64,000 nucleotides of DNA, from NCBI GenBank assembly GCA_022818135.1, contig JAFMSR010000008.1:27874003-27938002 (forward strand), written 5' to 3'. This DNA is from Saxidomus purpurata (Eukaryota; Mollusca; Bivalvia; Venerida; Veneridae). Numbering within the stretch: position 1 is the first letter of the stretch; every line of letters begins with the position of its first letter. A program made the translations under genes and the position numbers. The notes beneath the pieces are model-generated. The model was not told where the DNA came from, did no database searches, and was given only the letters and a program-made list of their open reading frames with translations. Positions 1-11,059 of the stretch are shown here, piece after piece.

Positions 1-956
1 GGAAATCCGTATAAAACGTTTGATTTTGAAGGTGTTTTTAAATTTGTAAGACCACAATCCTGATTTTCATGTATATAGTTTTAATTAAGTAATTGACTGT
101 AAATGGGTAAGGTATATTCGTACAAAATGTTAATTTTGATAGTGTCTTTATATATCTGATGACTCACTTTCCCTGTGTTATGTGTATCGTTTAACGAATG
201 CTGTACTTAATGGTGTATTTCCGATGATTACTGGTTAAAACTGTTTTGGCGAAGATAGATCAAAGATCAGTCTAATGTTAAGATAGCATACAGTTCGCGC
301 GCTAATATCTTTTAACGAAAAGCATGTTGAAAGTTTAAAGTGATTCACATTGGTTAAAATGGTTGAAACATCGGACAAGCTAAACGTGAGTCGTTGATTT
401 GGACATTTTAGAGAAATTTGTTTCTTCGGGAGAATATTGCTAAACCCAATTTACTCTGCTTTAAATGTGAATCATCCACTTTTTAACTTACTAGGGAAAC
501 ATTTAATCACAAGACAAAATTGTTAAAGTAAAACTAGCACACGGTTTTATCTTTGAAGTCACTTTTCAACTTTTGCAAACGCTGGTTGGTAACGTACAAT
601 TGACAACATTAAAAGACGGCATTTAATGAAAAATGCAGAAAGCATTAAATAGGCAAAAAAAAAAACAAAACAACCAGAACCAACATCTTCCAGCTTTAAG
701 GAGTGCATATGTTATATAATACCTAAACATGCAGACTTGTTTCTTGTTATTTTGATGAAATGTTGCTTCCATTTCGACACCTTTTGTGTCGTTTCTGCTG
801 CAATAACGCAAGCTAAAAAGAATAACAACTGAATTTGGAAATGTAGCTATAACAATATTTTCCTCAGTGGAAATATTTTATAGTAATGTAGGTGGATATA
901 TATTTCAGGCAAACATAAAACATATTTTGTATCATGGTTTTATGCGCTGAGGAGAT
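1..956. other. Intergenic AT-rich DNA, no gene seen
   Basis: No coding homology, RNA gene or clear repeat was recognised here. The only ORF (minus strand, 623-811) is 62 codons long and of low-complexity composition, with no family resemblance. Confidence 0.5.
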
Positions 957-2240
957 ACAATTATTGCAATTTATCATATACTTTCATATTGCCCCGTTCA
1001 CTTTGCCTTAGAGAGTTCGTTCAGTATTTAAGAAATAATCTATGGTTGGGAGTGCTTTATCGAAATTGAAGCATTCTCTAGAGGTGATGTGCCTGCGTAA
1101 TAATTCACGAGGGCGAAGCCCGAGTGAATTATTACGCAGGCACATTGCCGACGGGAAATGCTTCGATTTCGATAAAGCACTCCAAGACATAGATTATTTC
1201 GATTCTTAGAAGCCGATTTTTTGAAAACTTTCGTACCTACTACTGACCTTTTTTTAGTTCGGCGGTAATGTGTAAAACAGCATAAATAGTAGCTGTTGGA
1301 ATTCACTCCCCTATTCGGGCAACCATTCAAGATATCAAACATAACTATATTATACAAACTTATTTTAGTTTAATCATCTAATACATAAAATATAAAAAGA
1401 AATACCTGACTGACATTATGCAGAAGACGTCAGATTCAGAACCTAACAAAGCAGCCATTCGATTTAAATGCGTACCGTTAATTTGAGCTGTACAACGTTT
1501 TACCGTGGAGTAATGACGTCAGTATGATGACGTTAACCTTTTCATTCATTGTTTTGTCTCCCAGAATCAAAACATTGTATGACTGTTAATCCTGAATGTC
1601 TTGGTCTTTTTTAAGGAAAACAAGGTGAGGGTATTCTAAGGCTTACTTGACGCAATCAAAAATAATATTTAGGTTCTTAAACAAATCTTTTTCATGCGAC
1701 TGATGTATTTATACTGATATTATTTCCATTTCTATATTTTATTTTTGCGCGGGAGTAAATTAGAAAAGTCGGAACGAGCTACTTCCATGTCCGAAACTTC
1801 GCCTATTTTTCCAAGTGCTTTAATCATATTAATGCACTTGAATTGACTATAGAAATATACCGTAGGCATATTAGAATTTACGGTACGGTACGTTGGCAAG
1901 GAATGATACTGAACGTTGGCAAGGGAGGGCGGTCCTAGCGATCAGCTGTATGGACTATTTTATTTGTTTGCAAACATCGTTTCAATCAGGTTTCTATGTC
2001 AAAGTTTGATAGCTTTTTACAATCAAATAAACTGCGGTCTTAAAATAAAAAAGAAACTTTAATCATTTTCAAATAGATGTAAAAGAGTTTCATTTTTAAA
2101 ATGGTTCGATTTTTTTAGGGCACGCAATACCAGTTCTGTTTAGTTACGAAAGTTACTGGTACGTATATCAGCCAAGTATTGATAAAGAAAAGGAATGAGG
2201 TTTTACATGTAGTCATAAGAAAGAGAAAACATTTTTAGGA
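957..2240 (+). repeat. Long, interrupted copy of the internal part of the 62-bp-TIR element
   Basis: Positions 978-1029 match 34783-34833 almost base for base (shared 'ttgccccgttcactttgcc'), and 1875-2240 matches 34830-35182 (shared 'ttggcaaggaatgatactga'). Between these blocks this copy has about 845 bp that the 34.7-kb copy lacks, including a nested foldback. The 34.7-kb copy therefore looks like an internal-deletion derivative of a longer element. No transposase frame was recognised in the extra segment. No left terminal repeat is present at about 900-957. Confidence 0.75.
1030..1208. repeat. 180-bp foldback MITE
   Basis: A long imperfect palindrome. The left arm runs 'agaaataatctatg ... 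agtgctttatcgaaat ... gtgcctgcgtaataattcac' and the right arm is its reverse complement, with the centre near 1113-1118. Arms are about 80 bp each. It interrupts sequence that is continuous in the 34.7-kb relative (after 'gttcgttcagtatt'). A foldback MITE nested in an older element is the simplest reading. Confidence 0.85.
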
Positions 2241-2542
2241 ACGTATATCAAGTTATTTCAAAGTACAAACCTGCATCCGTAGGAAAAGTCTTGCGTTTTT
2301 CAAAACAAGATGGCGGACGGCAATTGAAAATTCTTACCGTATAATTGGCCTCAACGTTTCTCCTAACAAATGACGTCACGTATAAACAAAAATATTGAAT
2401 CGAGTCTATTAATACGCAATAAAGAAGATTAACATGGTAAAATAGTACGCTAGTTGTCAGCGAAATTTCAAGATTTATTTATTGTTTTTTTTGCTAACAG
2501 AATGCCATTTTGTTCATATTCAATATGAAAGTATATAATAAA

Positions 2543-2670
2543 GTTTTTGAACTTGTATAGCGAAATATTACTTGAACACCTTGATTTGGCGGGAACAACT
2601 CCAGTTCGTTGTTCCCGCCAAATCAACTCCTTCCATGTAATATTTCACCATACAAGTTCAATAACCTATA
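2543..2670. repeat. Foldback made of the two 62-bp terminal repeats
   Basis: Left arm 2543-2599 and right arm 2609-2670 are inverted copies of the terminal repeat that bounds the element at 34691-35246 (shared core 'gatttggcgggaacaa'), separated by only about 9 bp. It looks like an element that has lost its whole interior. Immediately to the left, 'caatatgaaagtatataata' is the inverse of sequence found just inside the left terminus of the 34.7-kb copy, so the locus has also been rearranged. Confidence 0.85.
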
Positions 2671-3309
2671 GTATAATTATGATGTTGGCTGTAGCTTTAA
2701 ATTTTTGTAAGTTAAAAGTTTTCTTATTCAATATCATAGCAGACCAAACCTTCAAAATCGCCAAGCTTGAAATTCCACACTGTTTCTTTCATTTATTTTC
2801 GGCATTGTTTATTAAGCTGGCTAATGACCTATTGTTTTGGAAAAATAAAATATTAAGAACGGAATCTAATTTGAATACGGCCCTCTTGATAAAGAAAGCT
2901 TCATTAATGAATACGCCTAGCGGCCGGCATATACATATAAAACCAAGATTTGTGTGAAACATAGAACTACGTATTTACAGTATTCTTCGCTGATATTTTG
3001 TTAGTAGATATAATGTCATCATGAAAATTACTGCAAACAATGCCACTTGCGCAACAAATCCTACCTACCTAAAACTAGAATGCCATTCATGCTTTCGGTG
3101 TAAACAGTATAAACAGTCCGCATGTTTTATAAATGGAATGCTACTTGCTGCTGGTGCGAGTTGGCATATCCGGCTCTTGGGTATCTTATTCGGCCAAACG
3201 CCGTTTATCTATTTAAAATATATCTCTTTCTTTGGTTACCTATTTTTATAATGTAAAATTGTGTACGACACCCGCGATAAAAATTATTACTCAGACAGGT
3301 TCCATCATT
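2671..3309. other. No gene seen
   Basis: Two short plus-strand ORFs occur (2547-2957, overlapping the foldback, and 3021-3251). Neither resembles a known family. Nothing else was recognised. Confidence 0.4.
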
Positions 3310-3310
3310 A

Positions 3311-3350
3311 GCTCGACTTTTCGAAGAAAAGGGGAGCTATCCTACTCGCC

Positions 3351-3382
<32 letters not shown>

Positions 3383-4246
3383 CGCGTTGGTGTCACACCT
3401 TGGTTAAGTTTTTCGTACCACCCCACTTTATTTCAAAACTATTAGAGGTATGGCTTTGAAACTTACCATACTTGTTTACCATCATAACCTCCATCTACAA
3501 AAAAAAGCTTTTTGACAGAACTATGGCCCCTTTTTACTTAGAAAGTGTAATGAGCTTGGTTAAGTTTTTCGTACCACCTCACTTTATTTCAAAACCATAA
3601 GAGGTATTGCTTTGAAACTAACCATACTTGTTTACCATCATGACCTACATCAACAGACAAGAGTACATAACTCTGTCAAGCTTTTTGACAGAATTATGCC
3701 TCTTTTTTACTTAGAAAATACATTGAATAATGTTAAAATCCACTTATTGCCTTAACCCTTTGAGATATTGCTTTGAAACTTTGAATGCTTGTTTACACCA
3801 TTACCCCAATCTGTAGGCAAAGAAGGTAACTCTGTCAGGGATTTGTTTAAAAATTAATGCCCTTTATCGACTTAGAATCTTGGTTAAGTTTTTTGTACCA
3901 GTCCACTTTTTGAGATATTAATTTGAAAGTTTGAGTACTTGTTTACCATCATGATCCCCAAACATGGGCAGGAGAAGGTAATTCTGTCAAGGATTCTATT
4001 TGAATTATTTTTGACTTAGAAACTCAGTTAAAATGTTCATTCTTCTCCACTTGTTGACTTAACCATTTGAGATATTACTTTGAAAGTTGGAGTACTTATG
4101 TACCATCATGAGACCTATCTGTAAGCAAGAGAAAATAACTCTGTGAAAATGTTTCTTGATTTGTACTTAGAAATTCCTAGTTAAAGTCTTGTATACACAT
4201 AACTGTCAAAGTTTTGTTTTATTGACAAGCACTAAAAAAGTCGAGC
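3311..4246 (+). repeat. Composite tandem-repeat element with short terminal inverted repeats
   Basis: It is bounded by 'gctcgactttt' (3311-3321) and the inverse 'aaaagtcgagc' (4236-4246). After the left end comes a (GGCGTC)n run, then about five diverged units of 145-170 bp. The early units begin 'ttggttaagtttttcgtacc' (3397, 3555, 3879) and all contain a 'ttgagatattgctttgaaa'-like core and 'taactctgtcaagg'-like segments. Similar arrays behind a GGCGTC run are, to my knowledge, common in bivalve genomes. No coding capacity. Confidence 0.8.
3353..3382 (+). repeat. (GGCGTC)5 microsatellite
   Basis: Five perfect hexamer copies inside the left end of the composite element, followed by a degenerate copy. 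This is a sharply GC-rich island in AT-rich surroundings. Confidence 0.95.
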
Positions 4247-4379
4247 ACGTCGTCCTACTGACAGCTCTTGTTTTCAAATATGCTTTTCACAAATTAATGG
4301 CCCTTCAATTCATAATGTTTATTGGATTATATTTGTAATTTATTTTAGTCACTGAAGATAAAGCATTGAATTAAGAGCA

Positions 4380-4930
4380 GAAACAAAATTAATTACTCTG
4401 ACATCTGAAATGTCTCTTCAGGAACATTTCAGCACAATTCTTCTCCAATTTATAAAAACAATGACGATTTGCACAAACAATGTTTCTTGTCCCAGGGCGT
4501 TAGTACATTTTGTTTTATATGTTTTGATCTTTCAACCATAACATTGTCCGTGTATACACAACGAACTGATTAGAAAAGAAGATCGGATTCTAGACAATCA
4601 GTACTTGATGAAACTCCTCTCCTTTGCACTTGATACACTACATACCTATGTTTAACTGATGAAGAACAGAGACTATGGCTATTATAAATAAGCTATTCTG
4701 AGATATTTATGACAATGCTGGATATAAATATTTGGCTTCATGGCATTTATTAAGTCCTAAATTGTTTCTTCTGTAAAACCCATTTTAGAATGATTGACAA
4801 GCCTCATAAAACTTTGTTCATAAGCAACAACATGTTAATGTACTACCAGCCAGCATCGTTTTTTAATGGTATCTTTCCTGTCAAATGCTTTTTAAAGATA
4901 CATTATTCATATTTATTGTAACAAAAAGAC
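4380..4930 (+). repeat. Old dispersed repeat family F1, copy 1
   Basis: Shares 'ctattataaataagctat', 'atttatgacaatgctg' and the following 'cattttagaatgattgacaa' block with copies at 8520-9330 and 24420-24840, in the same orientation and order. The copies are diverged and edges are approximate. No ORF. The family is not identified. Confidence 0.6.
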
Positions 4931-5094
4931 TGCAAACGCGCTGATTGATGCCATAGTCAGCGTTACATGAATGATACTGATAGTACTATAACGACATTTT
5001 TACTTAGACAGTCTCCGCCCATACCATCACAACAGACCAACACATAATAGTCATTAAAACGGCACTTGCACAACTCTATCTACTTGTAATCGTT

Positions 5095-5450
5095 CCTGTA
5101 AACTCTCACGACCCTAACTCAAATACTTTTGTAGATAGACGCGATACAAAGTTTGTGACGGAGAGACAGACAGACAGACAGACAGAAAGACATATAAAAA
5201 CTCCTGGTGCACAACTTTACATCTTGATAAACATTTTAAAATCTTTTATGACTCTAACTCAAATACTTTTGGAGATACCCGCAGCACAAAGTTTGTGACG
5301 GACAGACAGACAGACAGACTAGCAGACAGATAGACAAAATTCCCAGGTGCACAACTTTACATGTTGATTAACATCCCTGTAAACTTTCATGACTCAAACT
5401 CAAAAATATTTTAGGCATACGCGCGACTCAAAATTTGGGACGGACAAACA
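5095..5450 (+). repeat. Tandem repeat of about 175 bp with GACA tracts
   Basis: Roughly 2.3 units, each holding 'actctaactcaaatactttt', a 'gatacaaagtttgtgacgga' segment, a (GACA)n run and 'ggtgcacaactttaca'. Typical of a repeat class seen in bivalves. Confidence 0.85.
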
Positions 5451-6240
5451 TATGGTGTTTAACATTCCTTATATGTTCATGACTGTAACTAAAATAAAAT
5501 ATTTTCTTGTATACATATGACACAAGTTGAAAATTACAAATGTTCACAAAGTCAATTCACAAATAATCAACATTGAAACCTTTTTTTTTAAATCGCTATC
5601 CAGCCCCACTTCACCTAGGTACTATTACAGATACTCTGCTGCGCTAACGTAATATTGCAGGTATTAGAAGAGCACTTACATCAGCCAAAAATGTAAAGTT
5701 ACAAGCTAAATGGCATATCTTCCTTTCGTTGGCTCATAGATTCTTCAAGCCCTGTGCATCCATATAAATATACAAATACTTTCGTTGTTGCTATCGGATC
5801 ACTTCGGTTCTTATCTTGTATTATCCCTTTTTCTTCATCCCATAATTTTGACCTTTTAGTTGCGAGAATATTCTATTTAGTCTTGATTTAATTAGATATA
5901 TGGATACTAAGAAGGTTCCATGACCTTTTATCTTGTCATGTATTTAGATAATTCTTCTATTCGATATTTGTTCATAGGTTCGAAGACCTTTCATTTTGCA
6001 GTCATTATTTCTTGTTGTTATTTTATATACATTGTCAAAACTCAGGTATTTACAGCTTTTGGAAAATTCCACGGTCTTTAAGTAGCAAAAGACAAAACTG
6101 CAAACTATGAATAAAAGCAAGGGTGCAACTATTAACTGTAGTGTTTCACTTACAAAAAGCATTTATTAAATATATTTATATTTGTTTTATTTATAGTTTT
6201 ATTTACTTCCGGTAACTGTATGTTTCAAATAAATTTGTTG
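5451..6240. other. No gene seen
   Basis: AT-rich sequence with no recognised coding or RNA feature. The minus-strand ORF at 5944-6162 is short and shows no family resemblance. Confidence 0.4.
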
Positions 6241-6246
6241 CTGGAA

Positions 6247-6440
6247 TAGATTTGCCTTTATTTGTCCGTCTGTCTGTCAGCGAGTGTGTGACATTTTGTG
6301 TCGCATGTAAATCCAAAAGTATATGACATTGTCAAGAAACATTACGTTTAATTTAATCACAACGTAAAGATGTTCACCATGGGTTTTGTTTCTGGCTGCA
6401 CCCCATAAAGAGTTATGGTCTTTGAAAATGTGAAAATTTG
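6247..6440 (-). repeat. Single inverted remnant of the GACA-type repeat
   Basis: 'tgtccgtctgtctgtcag' followed by 'gtgtgacattttgtgtcgcatg' and 'atccaaaagtatatgac' is the reverse-complement order of the unit seen at 5095-5450. Confidence 0.5.
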
Positions 6441-6579
6441 AATGTTTGAACTTGTGTTGCGTGTAACGCCTAAAACATTTAACACAGAGCCGTGAAAAGT
6501 CACAGTAATATTGCTTAGTAAAATTGTGCACCGGTATTTAATTCGTTGTTGCGCGCTTTAAAAGCGGAGTTATGAATCT

Positions 6580-7290
6580 TGATTAAGCGATTTTTTTTGG
6601 GCGGGGGGCAGGGGGGAGGGGGCTCATATGTTCACGTAGATTATTATATATTTGCTGTATATGCTAACATACTGCATACATTTTTATCCCATAACTGTTC
6701 TCTTAATGATTGTAGGTTGCACGATGCGCAATGTCTTTGTCTTTCAAGAAACAGGTCAATTTCAAAACGAAAGTCCAGCTGATCCAAGGGTATCTTGCTA
6801 TATCGGGTAGTGTTTTTTTATTGAAGCAACCACAGTTTCGTATGTGTTCAGTTCATCCCAAAGCGTTTAATATCATCTAAGCATGGAATGCTATTGTCAA
6901 CCTTTGCGATATGGATTGGCCCTTCATTCTTTGATAACTGTAACAAACGTATTTGTAATCAATCATTATGACACATTTTGCTAGAATAGTTGTCGTTATC
7001 AAAACTAAGTAAAACGTTTTCAAGAATAAGTGTATTGTCTTAAATAGTATATTGTTTATTATGTAAACCTTTGTTATGTTATTCATTAGTTGATGTATGT
7101 TAACTGTTTTCTGCATACAAATTGTTGTAACATCAGTATATTATATTCATCCCAAATGTCTCAGAATACTATTTCTAGAATAGTTTTTTGTCATTTTTTT
7201 ACGGTTAGTTAATTGCCTACTTGTGCTTTCAGCTCTTTGATTTAGTACATCACCGTTTTTGTTCTGATTAATGGTACTTGAAAGCATTGT
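6580..7290. other. No gene seen
   Basis: Contains a G-rich run (6597-6621) and AT-rich sequence. Short ORFs at 6579-6782 (+) and 6877-7116 (-) show no recognisable similarity. Confidence 0.4.
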
Positions 7291-7299
7291 GATATGTTT

Positions 7300-7700
7300 A
7301 CTGCCTCAAAATGCTTATAATGTTAAATTGGCGTGCAACATTTCGCACATAAAACTAACATCTTTTGAGTTCTGAAGCGGATGCCAACCATTTAAATGGT
7401 TTTGTTAGATGTTATAGAAAGCAAGACAAGAATGTTTTGATTGCAAAGATTTCTGGTACATTTGATTTAATTAAACATGTGGGTTTTGAAACTGCTTGTA
7501 AAACTAAACTGGTTTTCAGACATACATACAATAATTGCAGTTTATTACGCAGTTACAGCATCGATATGAATTTTTTTGTAAAACTTAATTGATTTCTTTA
7601 GTAATTTGAGATCATGAATTACCTAAAGACATTCACAGAAAATGTTTGGTTTGGTATTTTAATTTATATTTCATAACCGGTCTGGCCAAGCCAAATGAAA
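7300..7700 (+). repeat. Dispersed repeat family F2, copy 1
   Basis: Matches 60980-61200: shared 'gcgtgcaaca', 'ctgaagcggatg', 'tttctggtacatt' and 'aacatgtgg' in the same order. The 75-codon ORF at 7365-7592 lies in the repeat and is not open in the other copy, so I do not call it a gene. Confidence 0.6.
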
Positions 7701-8519
7701 TATTTAGATTACATCAATTTCTAGTTGTTTTTTTGTTTTCTCTTAGAAAAAGACTTATTTGAATATAAATGTAATTGCAGTTTGTTGTAAATAGTGTGGA
7801 AAGTTTTCATAAATTTCACAAGAACAATTTTCGAGCAATTGCTTTAGTTCTTTAACTGGTCATATATGAAGACATGCACATCGGTTTCAGTAAATCAGTG
7901 TAATATGAACAAAACTTTAGTGTCGTTAAAACACCGTAGACACTACTTGATAGTCATTGGTCTGGACATAGTAATTACACTGTTTCTCACAACGTTTTAG
8001 TATAATCCAAATAGGGTTAACGCGGCACGTTTTAACACCTGCAGAATCCCGAGGGATGGTTGATGCCCTAGCCCGTAACATGTTATAACACGAACACACG
8101 TTGGTTAACGCTATTCTAGCATAAAACGTAATAAAAATAAGAATAAAACGCTCTTACTGGAACGACGTTCAAACAATATTTATGACGTCACTAGCGGTTT
8201 AAGCCCGGCACTGTTGACGTCGTCACTAATGCGCATAAATGAACACGGGTTATAACAAGGAGTGAATCTCCCCGTTAAAACACATTTTCCCTCCTGTTAA
8301 AACACCGGCAAAATGGGTACAAACCAGCACATTTTATTCTAGAATAAGCAATAACGTTAACTTAACACTTTTCTCCTGGTATATTACAGAGGCCGGTCTA
8401 CTTATTAATTGGTAATGTACTACTTTTAATTTGAATAAAGTGCCTTTCAGTTAAACATCTAAAAAGGTAACACATCCTTTGTCTTAAAAAGGTGATCTTA
8501 TTTTAACATGAATATGTGA
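7701..8519. other. No gene seen
   Basis: AT-rich. 8000-8300 repeats the motif 'gttaaaacac' several times, but no family was identified. Confidence 0.35.
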
Positions 8520-9330
8520 TGTGTTTTTAATCACAAAAGATCAATTATTGAATAAGAACAGAGACACAATATTAAGAACACTGACAGCCGAAATGGTGCC
8601 TCCAGAGTATTGATTTAAACCGTTTTTTTAAGTTCCAAACTAATCACTTATCAATTAATGAAGACAGTCGAGTCCCATAATTTGACGTTAGGCAACGTTC
8701 TGTCATTTATAACAGTCATGTGGATTTGTCAGAAGCGTAATTTGACTTGCAGTTTTTAATGCGTCGGGATCGTTAATTCATTTCAGTCTTTTTGTCCGTG
8801 TAACCATGTTTGAAATCACACAGCTAATTTTCTTTTCTACACAGTGAATCCATTCAGAGAAATAATGAAACTGCAATGAAAAGAAGAACATAATAAAAGA
8901 ACCGTGACGCTAATGGCATTAGGTATATAGTAGCAATTCCAGACACATTAGTAAAATTGTAACTGATACAATATCCATGCACTTGGGTATATATTACAAA
9001 ACCTTCTAAATGGCTTCGGTTGTAATTTTGACAGCTTGGAGTTGATGGCAGCTATAAATAAGCTATCCCGGGGTATTTATCACAATGCTTAGTATGAAAT
9101 AATGTTTTACGGCATTTATAATCAACCCTACGGTGTTTTAAAACCATTTAAGAATAATTGACACGTCTGATAAATCTTTGCGCAGGTTCAACAGTCAGTT
9201 GAATTGAACTGAATTCTTTCGGTGCGATAAAATACAATAATGATATTGGCTTAGCGAATGCATTATGAAACGGTTATTTTAATCACACATTTCCTATTAT
9301 CTGACAATACATGCAAATGTGTCGCTTCCT
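8520..9330 (+). repeat. Dispersed repeat family F1, copy 2
   Basis: Closest to the copy at 24420-24840: shared 'atgcacttgggta', 'gcagctataaataagctatc', 'ggtgttttaaaaccattt', 'attgacacgtctga' and 'cggttattttaat' in the same order. Copy 1 at 4.4 kb is more diverged. Confidence 0.7.
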
Positions 9331-10063
9331 CATGACGAGTCCATAGAAGCATCAGGCTATATATTTATTATTTCAGTTTTTTTTTGTAATATACATTTTG
9401 TCGTATTGCATGTTTTCTATACCTCACAACCGACATCACTGTTCTTTACAACTGATATATAGACGCTTTGAGTACTATTTACAAAGAATACTTTAATGAG
9501 AGAAAAATAAGACTTGAAAAGTCATCAAAATTAGAGGATATTTTCATATATTCACAAACTTTAAAGGAAACATTCGTAATTACAAGAAAATTACCGTTTT
9601 CCGTAACCTTAATGTGCTTTCATTTTAGGTTTATGATTTCCATAAGCTTATGCCGTCAATTAATATGTACGATTTCCGTAAGCTCATGTCGTCATTTTCA
9701 GTATATGTTTTTATTATATACCTACTAATGTTTATCTGAATTTTCTTCAGTATATGTGCAGTAAAATACAACATCCAGTAAAACATTTTCCGTATCGGAT
9801 GAATTTAGCCGTATCTTATCTGTCCATCGTGTAAGTTGTACACAAATGCATATTCATATCATACAAATGTATTCCTACGCTAAAAGTTGAAAAATAGATC
9901 CACATTGCTGCAGTAAAATAAGTTTAGTTTTATTGTCGTCACATTTTTTAATGTCACATTTGAAGACAAATCAATGCGATGTCTCTTTCGCATTAAATAA
10001 ACCAGAAATATGTTTGCATTTACTTTTTATTACTGTTGTTTGTTTACACTCGGAAGACACAAG

Positions 10064-10086
10064 TGACGTCACTGACGTCATATAAA
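10064..10086 (+). promoter_or_regulatory. Two tandem CRE palindromes abutting a TATA box
   Basis: Perfect TGACGTCA at 10064-10071 and again at 10073-10080, followed at once by TATAAA at 10081-10086. TGACGTCA is the consensus CREB/ATF site. No coding region follows closely. It may be a decayed promoter, one from a mobile element, or chance. Confidence 0.4.
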
Positions 10087-10348
10087 ACGCGAAACGAAAT
10101 AGCGCGTTATGTTGATTTTACGCCATTAATGACACGAATTAACGTTTATATAAAATCTAACATGATATTCGGTAAAAGGTATATAATAAAAGGTATATCA
10201 TAACAGTCGGTTGATCTGCGTGCGTACCTTTCTCGTTGGCTGCATAGATCAGGATCACACTCGAGGCTCCGTCTGATAAATAAACGTAAAGAGAACACTT
10301 CTTATTTCGGTAAAAGATGCTACTAGGCTTTTATACTTTTAGCTCATC

Positions 10349-10394
10349 TGAGCACGAAGGACTCAAAGGTGAGCTATTGTGATCGCCTGGGGGT
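10349..10394 (+). repeat. Terminal hairpin of a bivalve 'agctca' repeat
   Basis: 'agctcatctgagcac' pairs imperfectly with 'gactcaaaggtgagct', followed by 'attgtgatcgcc'. I know this as a recurrent start of a dispersed bivalve element. The opposite end was not found. Confidence 0.55.
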
Positions 10395-11059
10395 CGTTTT
10401 ATCAACATGTCGCAGTCAAAGACATTGTCGTACGACCGTTTTTCGAAAGGTGTCACAGACTGTAATGTCGCAGACTTTGTCGTAGACCGAAATTCACGCA
10501 AGACACAGTCAAATCACTTGTTTCCTGTGACGTCATTTTCACGGTATTGCTAAGTTTTGACCAAAAGTCAATACAAAAGTATAATAAAAAGGGAATGTAC
10601 AGCGAAAAGAGATGAACAACAATGCTTAAGAAATTCCATGTGCAAACGACAGGTAAATCTGGATCATTTGCTCCCAAAATTATATTTCGCAGAAGCCAAA
10701 ATACTTCAAAGAAAATTGAACTAAAATTCGGATATGACATTATCGGATCAGATATTGAAGTGGGTAGGTAGCCGGTATTCCAAAATATAAGACCAGACAT
10801 AACTGTTTTTACATTTGGATGTTTTCCTGTTATGTCAGGGACAAGGAACAGTGCCTGCAGCAAAATCACCATAAATGGAATACCTATTTTGACAACGTCA
10901 AAGGCCATAGCTCAGTTAATTATAAAATATCATGGTATAAAAACCAAGCGTACAGCTTCTCAACCCAATAAACATTTGTATGAAGTTGGTGACACAAGGC
11001 CAATTAGTGAAGAGCAGTGAATGTCGCAAGATTTTCGGGAGGTCCTACAGAAAGGAGGT
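10395..11059. other. Unassigned sequence before the LINE
   Basis: Holds a 151-codon minus-strand ORF (10453-10908) with hydrophobic stretches but no family match. It may be antisense to degraded LINE sequence. Two near-copies of 'atgtcgcag...ttgtcgta' occur at 10407-10490. Confidence 0.35.

Noticed and set aside
2547..2957. 136-codon plus-strand ORF
   Set aside because: Its first quarter is the foldback made of transposon ends; the rest has no similarity.
10453..10908. 151-codon minus-strand ORF with hydrophobic stretches
   Set aside because: No recognised family. It lies in front of the decayed LINE and may be antisense to retroelement debris.
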